Of a stretch of 64,000 bases of DNA, positions 43,449-52,918 are shown piece after piece. This stretch comes from Palsa-506 sp963786975 (GTDB taxonomy: Bacteria; Actinomycetota; Actinomycetes; Streptosporangiales; Streptosporangiaceae): assembly GCA_963786975.1 (NCBI GenBank), contig CAWBBE010000011.1, forward strand, positions 1,054,001-1,118,000, read 5' to 3'. Below the pieces are notes generated by a model that worked only from the letters and a program-made list of their open reading frames with translations, was not told the origin of the DNA and ran no database searches. Within the stretch, counting starts at the first letter, position 1. The number at the start of each line of letters is the position of its first letter. The position numbers and the translations under genes are program-made.

Positions 43449-44405
43449 GTGCGGGAGATCGCGATATTCAGCGGCAGCGCCCACCCACGGCTCGCGGCGG
43501 AGATCTGCGCGCGCCTGGGAGTGCCCAGGCGGCCAGTCGTGACCAGGCGGTTCGCCAACGACTGCCTGGAAGTCCAGCTGCAGTCCAACTGCCGGGAACG
43601 CGACGTCTTCCTGATCCAGCCGCTCGGGCCGCCGGTGCAGGAGCATCTCACCGAGCTGCTGCTGATGCTGGATGCCGCGCGCGGCGCGTCGGCCGCCCGG
43701 GTCACCGCGGTGATCCCGCACTACGCGTACGGCCGGTCGGACAAGAAGAACATGCCGCGGGTGTCGATCGGCGGCCGGCTGGTCGCCGACCTGCTGGTGA
43801 CCGCGGGCGCGAGCCGGGTGCTGACGGTAACCCTGCACGCGCCGCAGGTACACGGCTTCTTCTCGGTGCCGGTCGATCACCTGCACGCGCTCCGTGAGCT
43901 GGCCGGCCATTTCCGCGGCCCGGATCTCGCCGGGGCCGTCGTGGTATCGCCGGACCTGGGCAACGCCAAGCAGGCCGCGGCGCTGGCCCGGCTGCTCGGC
44001 GCCGACGTCGCGGCCGGCGCCAAGGAACGGCAGAACGACGAGAAGGTCACGATCAGCTCGATCATCGGGGACGTGGCGGACCGCGACATCATCATCCTGG
44101 ACGACGAGATCGCCCGCGGCACCACCGTCATGGAGCTGATCAGCCGGCTGCGCGAGCAGCGCGTCCGGTCGATCCGCGTCGCCTGCACGCACGGGCTGTT
44201 CTCCGACGGCGCGCTACAGCGCATCGCCGCCCAGCCCGACGTCGCGGAGATCGTCACCACTAACACGGTCGACATCCCGGACAGCAAGCGGGACCCGAAG
44301 CTGCATGTGATCTCGCTGGGCCCGGCGCTGGCCGAGGCGATCCGCCGGATCCACGAGGGCGAGTCGGTCAGCGCGCTGTTCGACGCGCCGCTGGCCGCGC
44401 ACTAG
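43449..44405 (+). CDS. prs: Ribose-phosphate pyrophosphokinase
   Basis: 318 residues. Family segments: EIAIFSGSAHPRLAAEICAR at the start, the FANDCLEVQLQSNCRERDVF strand, VIPHYAYGRSDKKNMPRV (ATP-binding), VVVSPDLGNAKQAAALARLL and the PRPP loop DIIILDDEIARGTT. It makes PRPP from ribose-5-phosphate and ATP. The PRPP loop reads DDEIARGT where most have DDMIDTGGT, so a divergent paralogue is possible. Leaderless GTG start. Confidence 0.9.
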   Translation: MREIAIFSGSAHPRLAAEICARLGVPRRPVVTRRFANDCLEVQLQSNCRERDVFLIQPLGPPVQEHLTELLLMLDAARGASAARVTAVIPHYAYGRSDKKNMPRVSIGGRLVADLLVTAGASRVLTVTLHAPQVHGFFSVPVDHLHALRELAGHFRGPDLAGAVVVSPDLGNAKQAAALARLLGADVAAGAKERQNDEKVTISSIIGDVADRDIIILDDEIARGTTVMELISRLREQRVRSIRVACTHGLFSDGALQRIAAQPDVAEIVTTNTVDIPDSKRDPKLHVISLGPALAEAIRRIHEGESVSALFDAPLAAH

Positions 44406-44532
44406 GAACCCGCGCCGAAGACGGGCGGATATGCCGCCGGTAACGCCGCCCGCCCGGCGAAACTGGTACCCCGGAGCAGGCGCCAATGCACGAGGCGGGC
44501 GAAGATCGCCCAGCGCAGCCGCCGCCGGGCTG

Positions 44533-45187
44533 CTAGCCGCCGCGGGACACGAACCCGGCGATTCCCTGGTCGCTTTCGGCGGCGATGAACGCCCCGGGCA
44601 CGGTCAGCAGGATCTCGTCGGCGTGGACGACGCAGGCCCACGCCGAGTGCCCGCCGGTATCGGCGAGCTTCACGTCGGCCTGGTTCTGGCACGGCGTCCC
44701 GTCCGGGTCGCTGACCGCGCAGTCTGCCTGGCTGCCGCCGCGCCCTGACCACGGCCGCGGCCTCCTTCAGCAGGGAGAACCTAGGCGAGGCGGCGTCCCC
44801 GGCGGCCGGCTGGGAGGCCGACCGCTGCGGCTGCCCGAGCAGCACGGTGTTGCCGTCGGGGTCGGCCACCTTCACCTCGCTGCCGAGCGCGTGCGGGGGA
44901 TAGCCCATATGGGCAACGTCCACGCTGGCCGCATGGAGCACGCCCACGACGGCGTCGACGTCATCGAAGAAGAAGTAGAACAGCAGCGGCAGCCGCGGGA
45001 TGTCGAGCGGCGGCCGGGTCGACGCCAGCAGCACATGGTGCCCGCCCTGCCACAGCGCCGACCACGCCGAGGCGTCCGCCCGCCCGGCGGACTGCTCGTG
45101 AAAGCCCAGCAGCTCATAGAAGGCACGGGAAGTGTCGATGTCCCGGACGTACGTCGCGGCGACCATCGACTGCACAGCGGGCGTCAT
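44533..45187 (-). CDS. VOC-domain protein with cysteine-containing C-terminal extension (one frameshift near 44730-44745)
   Basis: About 217 residues across one frame break. The VOC domain (ATYVRDIDTSRAFYELLGFH, LLFYFFFDDVDAVVGVLHAA, EVKVADPDGNTVLLGQ) covers the first 125 residues. After the break the frame reads CAVSDPDGTPCQNQADVKLA and HSAWACVVHADEILLTVPGA, an unfamiliar C-terminal domain with several cysteines. Removing one base in CGGCAGCCAGGC joins them. The second ATG (45187) is the likely start because TACGTT ends 6 nt before it (leaderless); the first ATG (45193) abuts the -10. Confidence 0.75.
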
Positions 45188-45193
45188 CGCCAT

Positions 45194-45199
45194 AACGTA
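45194..45199 (-). promoter_or_regulatory. -10 hexamer TACGTT, leaderless
   Basis: On the minus strand it ends 6 nt before ATG 45187 and directly touches ATG 45193, which fixes the start at 45187. Confidence 0.45.
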
Positions 45200-45338
45200 C
45201 GCCTAATTCACCGCCCGGCGGGATCGCTCGCGGATGCTGACGGCCAGTGGTATCCGCCAGGCAGCGGATGTCTCGCGCCCGCCGCGGCCGCACGCTGGGA
45301 GGGCCGCTGCCCCCGGGTCCAGTCAGGAGATCGCGCAG

Positions 45339-45482
45339 ATGCCCCCGCCCACCCGATCAGCCTCCGACCTGACCGTGCTGCTGGCCCGGCAGCTGCCGGC
45401 GCTGCCCTGGCCGGCCGAGGTGATGACCGCGACGGTCGAGCTTCCGCCCGGGGATCCGGGCACCCCGCCGCACGACCATTAG
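45339..45482 (+). pseudogene. Cupin N-terminal remnant, 47 residues
   Basis: ATG behind AGGAGA. The end reads VELPPGDPGTPPHDH and stops. In cupins a similar PPGDPGTPPHRH is the start of the first metal motif and is followed by about 60 more residues, which are missing here. The initial helix (SDLTVLLARQLPALPWPAEV) also fits. So a stop or deletion has cut a cupin gene. A genuine small protein is not excluded. Confidence 0.5.
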
Positions 45483-45541
45483 CTGAGCAGCGCGCGGCGG
45501 CCGCATTCGGCGGCTTGTCAGCGCGCTGGCGGTCGGCGGTG

Positions 45542-45547
45542 CAGAAT
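45542..45547 (+). promoter_or_regulatory. -10-like hexamer CAGAAT, leaderless
   Basis: Ends 7 nt before the ATG of the deazaflavin-dependent oxidoreductase. Confidence 0.35.
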
Positions 45548-45554
45548 CGGGCTC

Positions 45555-45983
45555 ATGACTGAGACGCCAGCGCGGGAAAACTTTAACGAGAAGGTCATCA
45601 GCGAGTTCCGGGCCAGCGGCGGCGAGGTCGGCGGCCCGTTCGCCGGCGCGCCGCTGCTGCTGCTGCTCACCACCACCGGCGCGAAGTCCGGCGCGCAGCG
45701 GACCAACCCGATGATGTACCTCGCCGACGGCGGCCGGCTGTACGTCTTCGCCAGCAAGGCCGGCGCGCCCGCCAACCCGGACTGGTACCACAACCTCAAG
45801 GCCAACCCGGACGCGACCGCCGAGGTGGGGACCGAGCGGTTCGCCGTCCGGGCGACCGAGGTCACCGGCGGGCAGCGGGACGAGATCTACCAGCTGCAGG
45901 CGACGCGTTACCCGGGCTTCGCCGAGTATCAGGCCAGTACCAGCCGTACCATTCCGGTCATTGCCCTGGAGCGAACCGGCTGA
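45555..45983 (+). CDS. Deazaflavin (F420)-dependent nitroreductase-family protein (Ddn type)
   Basis: 142 residues. The split-barrel fold is marked by VISEFRASGGEVGGPFAGAP, LLLLTTTGAKSGAQRTNPMM and FASKAGAPANPDWYHNLKAN. These are typical of the F420H2-dependent Ddn/FDOR-B family, including the phosphate- and F420-contacting KSG and WYHN segments. It reduces quinones or nitro compounds. Leaderless ATG. The actinomycete setting agrees with F420 use. Confidence 0.9.
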   Translation: MTETPARENFNEKVISEFRASGGEVGGPFAGAPLLLLLTTTGAKSGAQRTNPMMYLADGGRLYVFASKAGAPANPDWYHNLKANPDATAEVGTERFAVRATEVTGGQRDEIYQLQATRYPGFAEYQASTSRTIPVIALERTG

Positions 45984-46017
45984 CCGGGCGGGAATCGGAT
46001 CTGTCGAAAGGCACAAG

Positions 46018-46983
46018 GTGAACCAGCCGGCGGACGAGTACCGGGCCGAGCTCGATTTCGAGATCACCTTCGCGAACGGCGGGAGCCTGCGCGGCCGCGA
46101 GTTCAGGATCGACATCGGGCACCCGGGGATGACCGAGGACGAGCTGGCCGCGGCGCTGGTCCGGGATCTCGGCCTGCTGATGGTCAGCCGGGTGGACATC
46201 CACAGCCGGCAGGTGATGCGGGCCCCGCACCGGCGCGCCCAGCCCCGGCCGCCGGTGCCGGAGCCGCCGCCCGCCGCCGGGGCTGACCGGGCCGCCGCCG
46301 GGGCTGACCGGGCGGCCGCTGCCGGGCCGCGGCAGCATGCCGACCTCAGCCACGTGATCGAGGACGGCATGATCACCTACCCGGGGCTGCCGGTCCCGCA
46401 GATCAAGCCGGAATCGGTCAGCTCGCTCGGCCGCGCGAGCTACGCGCCGGGGGTGGATTTCCGCATCGGCGAGGTCACCATCTGCGGCAACACCGGCACT
46501 TACCTGGACAGCCCGGCGCACCGCTACCCGGACGCGGACGACCTGTCCGTGCTGCCGCTCGGCAAGCTCGCCGAGCTGGACGGCGTGCGGGTGGACGTGA
46601 CCGGCAGCGGCCAGCGGTCCATCGGCCGCAGCCAGCTGCTGCCGTATGACTGCCGGGAGAAGGCGGTGCTGATCCAGACCGGCTGGGACCGGCACTGGGG
46701 CACCGGCGAGTATTTCCGCAGCCACCCGTTCCTCACCGCCGACGCGGCCACCTACCTGGCCGGCACCGGCGCCGTACTGGTCGGCATCGACTCGCTGAAC
46801 ATCGACGACACCGGCGACCCGGAGCGCCCGGTGCACTCGTTGCTGCTGGCGGCCGGCATACCGGTCTGCGAGCACCTGACCAACCTGGCCGCGCTGCCCG
46901 CCGCCGGGTTCCGGTTCAGCGCGGTGCCGCCGAAGCTGCGGCCGTTCGGCACATTCCCGGTGCGGGCGTACGCGACCTGGTAA
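46018..46983 (+). CDS. Cyclase-family (kynurenine formamidase-like) protein with N-terminal extension
   Basis: 321 residues. The N-terminal 75 residues (AELDFEITFANGGSLRGREF) are a small separate domain; a Pro/Ala linker with the repeat GADRAAA follows. Then comes the cyclase fold: DLSHVIEDGMITYPGLPVPQ and TGTYLDSPAHRYPDADDLSV. The usual metal motif HxGTHxDxPxH is altered to GNTGTYLDSPAH, losing two histidines, so metal binding and substrate may differ. GTG start behind AAAGG. It follows the F420 gene by 34 bp and its end overlaps the convergent ogt by 68 bp. Confidence 0.82.
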   Translation: MNQPADEYRAELDFEITFANGGSLRGREFRIDIGHPGMTEDELAAALVRDLGLLMVSRVDIHSRQVMRAPHRRAQPRPPVPEPPPAAGADRAAAGADRAAAAGPRQHADLSHVIEDGMITYPGLPVPQIKPESVSSLGRASYAPGVDFRIGEVTICGNTGTYLDSPAHRYPDADDLSVLPLGKLAELDGVRVDVTGSGQRSIGRSQLLPYDCREKAVLIQTGWDRHWGTGEYFRSHPFLTADAATYLAGTGAVLVGIDSLNIDDTGDPERPVHSLLLAAGIPVCEHLTNLAALPAAGFRFSAVPPKLRPFGTFPVRAYATW

Positions 46984-47491
46984 CCCGGTCTTCAAGATCG
47001 AGCAGGAAGCGCTTGCGGTCCAGGCCGCCGCCGTACCCGGTCAGGCTGCCGTCCGTGCCGACCACCCGGTGGCACGGCACGACGATCGACACCGGGTTCC
47101 TGCCGTTGGCCAGGCCGACCGCGCGGGACGCCGACGCCTGGCCGATCTGCCGGGCCAGCTCGCCGTAGGAGACGGTCTCGCCGTACGGGATCTCCCGCAG
47201 CGCGGCCCAGACCCGCCGCTGGAAGGCGGTACCCGCCATGGCCAGCGGCAGGTCGAACCCGGTCCGCCTGCCGGCGAAGTACTCGGCCAGCTGGCTGGCC
47301 GCCGCGGCCAGCGGCGCGGCGTCCGGGCCGTCCTGGCTGGCCGGCCCGGCATCCGCTACCACGGCGGGCAGGTGCCGCTGCGCGTGCAGGTAGACCCCGG
47401 CCAGCGCCGGGCCGGCCGCGAGCAGCGTCAGCGGGCCGATCGGGCTGGGCACCGTGGCCTGCGTAAGTCCTGGTGTTCTGCTGGTTTGCAT
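46916..47491 (-). CDS. ogt: Methylated-DNA-protein cysteine methyltransferase
   Basis: 191 residues. The active-site motif VSIVVPCHRVVG places the acceptor Cys at 140. The DNA-binding helix-turn-helix is GETVSYGELARQIGQASASR, followed by the intercalating AVGLANGRNP. It repairs O6-alkylguanine by transferring the alkyl group to itself. ATG start at 47491. It lies 20 bp after the Ada/AlkA-type gene, forming an alkylation-repair operon. The last 20 residues overlap the convergent cyclase gene. Confidence 0.93.
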   Translation of the reverse strand: MQTSRTPGLTQATVPSPIGPLTLLAAGPALAGVYLHAQRHLPAVVADAGPASQDGPDAAPLAAAASQLAEYFAGRRTGFDLPLAMAGTAFQRRVWAALREIPYGETVSYGELARQIGQASASRAVGLANGRNPVSIVVPCHRVVGTDGSLTGYGGGLDRKRFLLDLEDRVTRSRTPAPGMCRTAAASAAPR

Positions 47492-47511
47492 AGCGGCAGC
47501 TCCTTGGCTGT

Positions 47512-48988
47512 TCAGTGACCGGCCGGAAGCCGGTTGATCGGGTGCCCGCCGGTCGCCCACAGGTACTGCACCGCGTACGAGCGCCAGGGCCGCCAGGCGG
47601 CGGCCTGCCGGGCCAGCGCCGCGGGGGTGGCCGGCAGGCCGAGATCGCGCGCGGCGGCGCGAACCCCGAGATCATTTGAAACGAATGCGTCCGGGTCACC
47701 CAGCCCCCGCATCGCGATCGTCTCGACGGTCCAGGTCCCGATGCCGGGCAGCGCGGCCAGCCCGGCCCTGGCCTGGTCCCAGTCACTGCCCACGCTCAGG
47801 TCGATCGACCCGGCGGCCAGCGCGGTGGCCAGGGCGGTGCACGTCGCCCGGCGGGTGGCCGGCAGCGCCAGCGTCGCCGGGTCCACCGCGGCCAGCGCCT
47901 CCATCGAGGGGAACAGCCTGGTCAGGCCGCCGCCCGGGTCGTCCGCGGGCTCGCCGTGCGCGGCCGCCAGCCGGCCCGCGTGGGTCCTGGCGGCCGCGGT
48001 GGAGACCTGCTGGCCGAGCACCGCGCGGACGGCGAACTCGGCCGCGTCCACGGTGCGCGGCACCCGGCGGCCGGGCGCCTTGGCGACCAGCGGCGCGAGC
48101 ACCGGATCGCGGCCGAGCAGGTCGCCGACGGCGACCGGGTCGGCATCCAGGTCGAGCAGCCGGCGGCACCGGCTGATCGCGATGGCCAGGTCCCGCAGGT
48201 CGGCCAGGGCGAGCTGGCAGCTGATGTACTCCGGGCCCGGCCGCAGCGCGACGACGCCGTGGCCGTGCGGCAGCCGCAGCGTGCGCCGGTAGCCGCCGTC
48301 CCGCCATTCCTCCACGCCCGGCACCGCGGTCGCGGCCAGGTGGCCGAACAGGTTGTCCGGGCAGAGCGGCTGGCGGAACGGCAGCCGCAGGTCCAGCAGG
48401 CCCGGCGCGGCGGCCGGCTGGCCGCGGCTGGCCCGGCCGCGCAGCTCGGTGGGCGACAGCGCGAACACCTCGCGCACGGTGTCGTTGAAGGCCCGGATGC
48501 TGGCGAAGCCGGCCGCGAACGCGACATCGGCCATCGGCAGCGCCGTGGTCTCGATCAGCAGCCGGGCGGTCTGCGCCCGCTGCGCCCTGGCCAGCGCCAG
48601 CGGCCCGGCGCCGAGCTCCGCGATCAGCAGCCGCTCGAGCTGGCGGACGCTGTAGCCGAGCCTGGCCGCCAGCCCGGGCACGCCGGCCGAGTCGATCACC
48701 CCGTCGGCGATCAGCCGCATCGCCCTGGCGACCAGGTCGGCCCGCTCGTTCCAGAGCGGGGATCCCGGCGCTGGCGTCCGGGCGGCACCGCTTGCAGGCC
48801 CGGAAGCCGGCCTGCTGGGCGGCGGCCGCACTGGGGTAGAACCGCATGTTCTCCGGCTTCGGCGGCACCACCGGGCAGCTCGGCCGGCAGTAGATCCCGG
48901 TGGTGATGACGGCCGTATAGAACCAGCCGTCGAACCTGGCGTCCTTCGACTGGACCGCCCGCACGCAGCGTTCGGTGTCGGTGTGCAT
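47512..48988 (-). CDS. Ada/AlkA-type bifunctional regulator and DNA-3-methyladenine glycosylase (one frameshift near 48766-48772)
   Basis: About 491 residues across one frame break. N-terminal Ada zinc domain: FDGWFYTAVITTGIYCRPSC and CKRCRPDAS supply four cysteines (CxxxC, CxxC). After the break an AraC-type helix-turn-helix (LAARLGYSVRQLERLLIAEL, DVAFAAGFASIRAFNDTVRE) and then the AlkA glycosylase (RAVLGQQVSTAAARTHAGRL, LPGIGTWTVETIAMRGLGDP with the catalytic Asp) follow. One extra base near GCCGGGATCC accounts for the break. It senses methyl phosphotriesters and excises alkylated bases. Operon with ogt. Confidence 0.9.
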
Positions 48989-49063
48989 TGCTCCAGCATC
49001 GGGCCCCGGGCAGGCCAGGTCTAGCGAGAAAACGACATCAGCGTGCGCTCCGGCTAATTGCCT

Positions 49064-49103
49064 TTGAGGCTCGTACACCGTCCGATATGGTACGTCGTAC
49101 GAG
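49064..49103 (+). promoter_or_regulatory. Promoter TTGAGG-N16-TATGGT with overlapping inverted repeat
   Basis: -35 at 49064-49069 and -10 at 49086-49091. An inverted repeat CTCGTAC (49070-49076) / GTACGAG (49097-49103) covers the spacer and the -10 flank, and GTACGTCGTAC sits at 49090-49100. This looks like a repressor-controlled (TetR- or MarR-type) promoter for the ABC exporter. The regulator gene is not in the immediate vicinity. Confidence 0.5.
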
Positions 49104-49141
49104 ACGAATGGCGCTGCCGGGATAACCAAGGGAGAGAACAC

Positions 49142-50877
49142 GTGCTGGTCCGACTGCTGCGCAGCCAGCTCCGCCCGTACCGCAGGCCGGTGGCCTTCGT
49201 GGTGGCCCTGCAGCTAGTGCAGACCCTGGCCACCCTCTACCTGCCGACCCTGAACGCCGACATCATCGACAACGGCGTGATCACCGGCGATACCGGATAC
49301 ATCGTCCGCACCGGCGGGGTGATGATCGCGATCACCGGAGTGCAGATCGTGTGCGCGATCGGCGCTGTCTACTTCGGCGCCAGGACCGCGATGGCCGTCG
49401 GGCGCGACCTCCGGCAGGCGGTGTTCAGCCGGGTGCACGCATTCTCCGCCCGCGAGCTCGGCAGATTCGGCACCCCGTCGCTGATCACCAGGACGACCAA
49501 CGACGTCCAGCAGGTGCAGATGCTGACGCTGATGACATTCACCATGATGGTTTCGGCGCCGATCATGTGCGCCGGCGGCATCGTCCTCGCGCTGAACCAG
49601 GACGTGCCGCTGTCCTCGCTGGTGCTGGTCGCGGTGCCGGCGCTGGGCGTGATCGTGACGCTGATCATCTCCCGGATGCGGCCGCTGTTCCGGCTGATGC
49701 AGGCGCGGATCGACCAGATCAACGGGATCCTGCGCGAGCAGATCACTGGCGTCCGGGTGATCCGCGCATTCGTCAAGGATCCCGCCGAGCGGCAGCGGTT
49801 CGGCGGCGCGAGCACCGACCTGATGGAGGTGTCCGTAGCCGTCGGGCGGCTGATGGCCTTCATGTTCCCGTCGGTGCTGCTGGTGCTGAACTTCTCCAGC
49901 GTCGCCGTGCTGTGGTTCGGCGGCCACCTGGTGGCCAGCGGCAGCATGCAGATCGGCGCGCTGACCGCGTTCCTCAGCTACCTGATGCAGATCCTGATCT
50001 CGGTGATGATGGCGACGTTCATGTTCATCATGGTGCCGCGGGCCGAGGTGTGCGCCGAGCGCATCGTGGAGGTGCTCGATACCGATTCGAGCGTCGGCCG
50101 GCCCGGCCAGCGCCGGTGCGGCCCGGCGGGCTGCGCGGCTACCTGGAGCTGCGGGACGCCGAGTTCCGGTACCCGGGCGCGGAGCAGCCGGTGCTCAGCG
50201 GGATCAGCCTGATCGCCAGGCCGGGCGAGATCACCGCAGTGATCGGCGGCACCGGCAGCGGCAAGACCACGCTGATCGGGCTGATCCCCCGGCTGTTCGA
50301 CGTGACCGCGGGCGCGGTCCTGCTGGACGGCATCGACGTGCGCGAGCTGGATCCGGCAGCGCTGTCCGCGGCCGTCGGGCTGGTGCCGCAGCAGCCGTAC
50401 CTGTTCTCCGGCACAGTCGCGTCCAACCTGCGGTACGGCAACGCCGGCGCGACCGACGGCGAGCTGTGGCAGGCCCTGGAGACCGCGCAGGCCAGGGACT
50501 TCGTGGAGCGGATGCCCGGCGGCCTGGACGCGCCGGTGGCGCAGGGCGGCACCAGCGTGTCGGGCGGCCAGCGGCAGCGGCTGGCGATCGCCAGGGCGCT
50601 GGTGCACCGGCCGGCCGTCTACCTGTTCGACGACTCGTTCTCGGCGCTCGACTACGCGACCGACGCGGCGCTGCGGTCGGCGCTGGCGCGGGAGACGGCC
50701 GACGCGGCCGTGGTGATCGTCGCCCAGCGGGTCAGCACGATCCGGCACGCGGACCGGATCGTGGTGCTCGACGAGGGCCGGGTGCTGGCGACCGGCACGC
50801 ACGAGGAGCTGATGGGCACCGATCCGACCTACCGGGAGATCGTGCTCTCCCAGCTGACCGAGCAGGAGGCGGCGTGA
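49142..50877 (+). CDS. ABC exporter half-transporter, first subunit (one frameshift near 50105-50130)
   Basis: About 578 residues across one frame break. Six-helix transmembrane domain (ATLYLPTLNADIIDNGVITG, GRFGTPSLITRTTNDVQQVQ, QITGVRVIRAFVKDPAERQR), then the nucleotide-binding domain: Walker A GGTGSGKTT, Q-loop VPQQPYLFSGTV, signature SVSGGQRQRLAIARAL, Walker B VYLFDDSFSALD. The catalytic Glu is replaced by Asp (LFDD), so its own ATP site is probably non-hydrolytic. GTG start behind AGGGAGA. It overlaps the second subunit by 4 bp. Confidence 0.92.
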
Positions 50878-52877
50878 CCACGGCACCGGACGGCCAGGGC
50901 GGGCCGGGGGAGCGGGCGGTCCCGAAGCGCGGCCCGGGGCCCGCGCCCGGCGGCATGAACCGCGGGCCGGCCGCCTTCATGGGCGGGCAGTCCACCGAGA
51001 AGTCGCTGAACTTCCGCGGCTCAGGCAGCCGGCTGCTGCGCGCGATGCGGCCGGAGCGGCCGCTCGCCATCCTGGCGCTCGCGCTCACCGCGGCCAGCGT
51101 CACGCTGTCCGTGCTCGGGCCGTGGATACTCGGCCGCGCGACCGACTTGATCTTCGCCGGCGTGATCGGCAGCCGGATGCCGGCCGGGGTGACCAAGGCG
51201 CAGGCGGTCGCCGGGCTGCGCGCCCAGGGCAACGGCGCCCAGGCGGACATGCTCGGCTCGATGCACCTGACGCCGGGGCAGGGAGTCGACTTCACCCAGC
51301 TGGGGCACGTGCTGATCGTCGTGCTGGCGGTCTACGCGGCGGCGTCCGTGGCCATGCTGCTGCAGGGCCGGGTGACCACGTACATTGTGCAGCGCCTGGT
51401 GTTCCGGATGCGGTCCGAGGCGGCGGCCAAGCTGGCCCGGCTGCCGCTGAGCTACTTCGACCGGCAGCCGCGCGGGGAGATACTCAGCCGGGTCACCAAC
51501 GACATCGATAACGTCGCCCAGTCGCTGCAGCAGACGCTCAGCCAGATGGTGACCTCGGTGCTCACCATCGTGGGCGTGCTCGCCGTGATGCTCTGGATCT
51601 CGCCGGTGCTGGCGCTGATCGCGCTGGTGACCGTCCCGGTCTCGGTGTTCACGGTGAGCCGGATCGGCCAGCGGGCACAGCCGCAGTTCGTCCGGCAGTG
51701 GTCCACCACCGGCGAGCTGAACGGCCACATCGAAGAGATGTACACCGGCCACTCGCTGGTGAAGGCGTTCGGCCAGGCGGACGAGTCGATGGCCACGTTC
51801 ACCGCGCACAACGACAGCCTGTTCGAGGCCAGCTTCCGGGCGCAGTTCATCTCCGGCACCATCCAGCCGGCCATGATGTTCCTCGGCAACCTCAACTACG
51901 CGGCGATCGCCGTGATCGGCGCGCTGCAGGTGGCCAGCGGCTCGCTGTCGCTCGGCTCGGTGCAGGCGTTCATCCAGTACTCGCGCCAGTTCAGCCAGCC
52001 GCTGACCCAGGTGGCCAGCATGGCAAACCTGCTGCAGTCCGGCATCGCGTCGGCCGAGCGGGTGTTCGCGCTGCTGGACGCCGACGAGCAGGGACCCGAC
52101 CCGGCCAGGCCGCAGCGCCCGGTTGCGGTCCGCGGCGCGGTGGAATTCCGCAACGTGTCGTTCCGGTACGCGCCGGACACCCCGCTGATCGACAGCATGT
52201 CGCTGCGCGTGCAGCCCGGCCAGACGGTCGCGATCGTCGGCCCGACCGGCGCGGGCAAGACCACGCTGGTCAACCTGCTGATGCGGTTCTACGAGGTGAC
52301 CGGCGGCCAGATCACCCTGGACGGTGTCGACATCGCGACGATGACCAGGGACGGCCTGCGCGGGCTGACCGGGATGGTGCTGCAGGACGCCTGGCTGCTG
52401 GGCGGCACGATCGCGGAGAACATCGGGTACGGCGCGGACGGCGCCACCCGCGAGCAGGTGATCGAGGCGGCCACGGCCACCTACGTGGACCGGTTCGCCC
52501 GGATGCTGCCGGACGGCTACGACACCGTGCTGGACGATGAGAGCGCGAATGTCAGCATGGGAGAGCGGCAGCTGATCACGATCGCCCGGGCGTTCCTGGC
52601 CCGGCCGGCCATCCTGATCCTGGACGAGGCGACCAGCTCCGTGGACACCCGCACCGAGGTGCTGATCCAGCGGGCGATGAACTCGCTGCGCCGCGGCCGG
52701 ACCAGCTTCGTGATCGCGCACCGGCTGTCCACCATCCGGGACGCCGACCTGATCCTGGTGATGGAATCCGGCGCGATCGTGGAGCAGGGCACGCACGCGG
52801 AGCTGCTGGCCGCGGATGGCGCGTACGCGCGGCTGTACTCGGCGCAGTTCGCCCAGGCCATGGCCGAAGTGGACTAA
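50874..52877 (+). CDS. ABC exporter half-transporter, second subunit
   Basis: 667 residues. A Gly/Pro-rich N-terminal tail of about 45 residues precedes the transmembrane domain (PLSYFDRQPRGEILSRVTND, QPLTQVASMANLLQSGIASA). The nucleotide-binding domain has Walker A GPTGAGKTT, Walker B ILILDEATSSVD with the catalytic Glu, and a degenerate signature NVSMGERQL instead of LSGGQ. Together with the first subunit the pair would have one working and one degenerate ATP site, as in TM287/288-type heterodimeric exporters. Likely exports drugs or lipids; the closest known layout is mycobacterial Rv1273c/Rv1272c. Confidence 0.93.
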   Translation: MTTAPDGQGGPGERAVPKRGPGPAPGGMNRGPAAFMGGQSTEKSLNFRGSGSRLLRAMRPERPLAILALALTAASVTLSVLGPWILGRATDLIFAGVIGSRMPAGVTKAQAVAGLRAQGNGAQADMLGSMHLTPGQGVDFTQLGHVLIVVLAVYAAASVAMLLQGRVTTYIVQRLVFRMRSEAAAKLARLPLSYFDRQPRGEILSRVTNDIDNVAQSLQQTLSQMVTSVLTIVGVLAVMLWISPVLALIALVTVPVSVFTVSRIGQRAQPQFVRQWSTTGELNGHIEEMYTGHSLVKAFGQADESMATFTAHNDSLFEASFRAQFISGTIQPAMMFLGNLNYAAIAVIGALQVASGSLSLGSVQAFIQYSRQFSQPLTQVASMANLLQSGIASAERVFALLDADEQGPDPARPQRPVAVRGAVEFRNVSFRYAPDTPLIDSMSLRVQPGQTVAIVGPTGAGKTTLVNLLMRFYEVTGGQITLDGVDIATMTRDGLRGLTGMVLQDAWLLGGTIAENIGYGADGATREQVIEAATATYVDRFARMLPDGYDTVLDDESANVSMGERQLITIARAFLARPAILILDEATSSVDTRTEVLIQRAMNSLRRGRTSFVIAHRLSTIRDADLILVMESGAIVEQGTHAELLAADGAYARLYSAQFAQAMAEVD

Positions 52878-52905
52878 CCAGCCTGAACCCGGGCCAGCCG
52901 AGCGC

Positions 52906-52911
52906 TATGCT
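52906..52911 (+). promoter_or_regulatory. -10 hexamer TATGCT, leaderless
   Basis: Ends 7 nt before GTG 52919. The in-frame ATG at 52907 lies inside this hexamer, which makes it an unlikely start. Confidence 0.5.
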
Positions 52912-52918
52912 CCGCGTC

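Noticed and set aside
44406..44532. Gap between PRPP synthetase and the VOC gene examined for an RNA or ORF
   Set aside because: Only weak GC inverted repeats; nothing with coding character.
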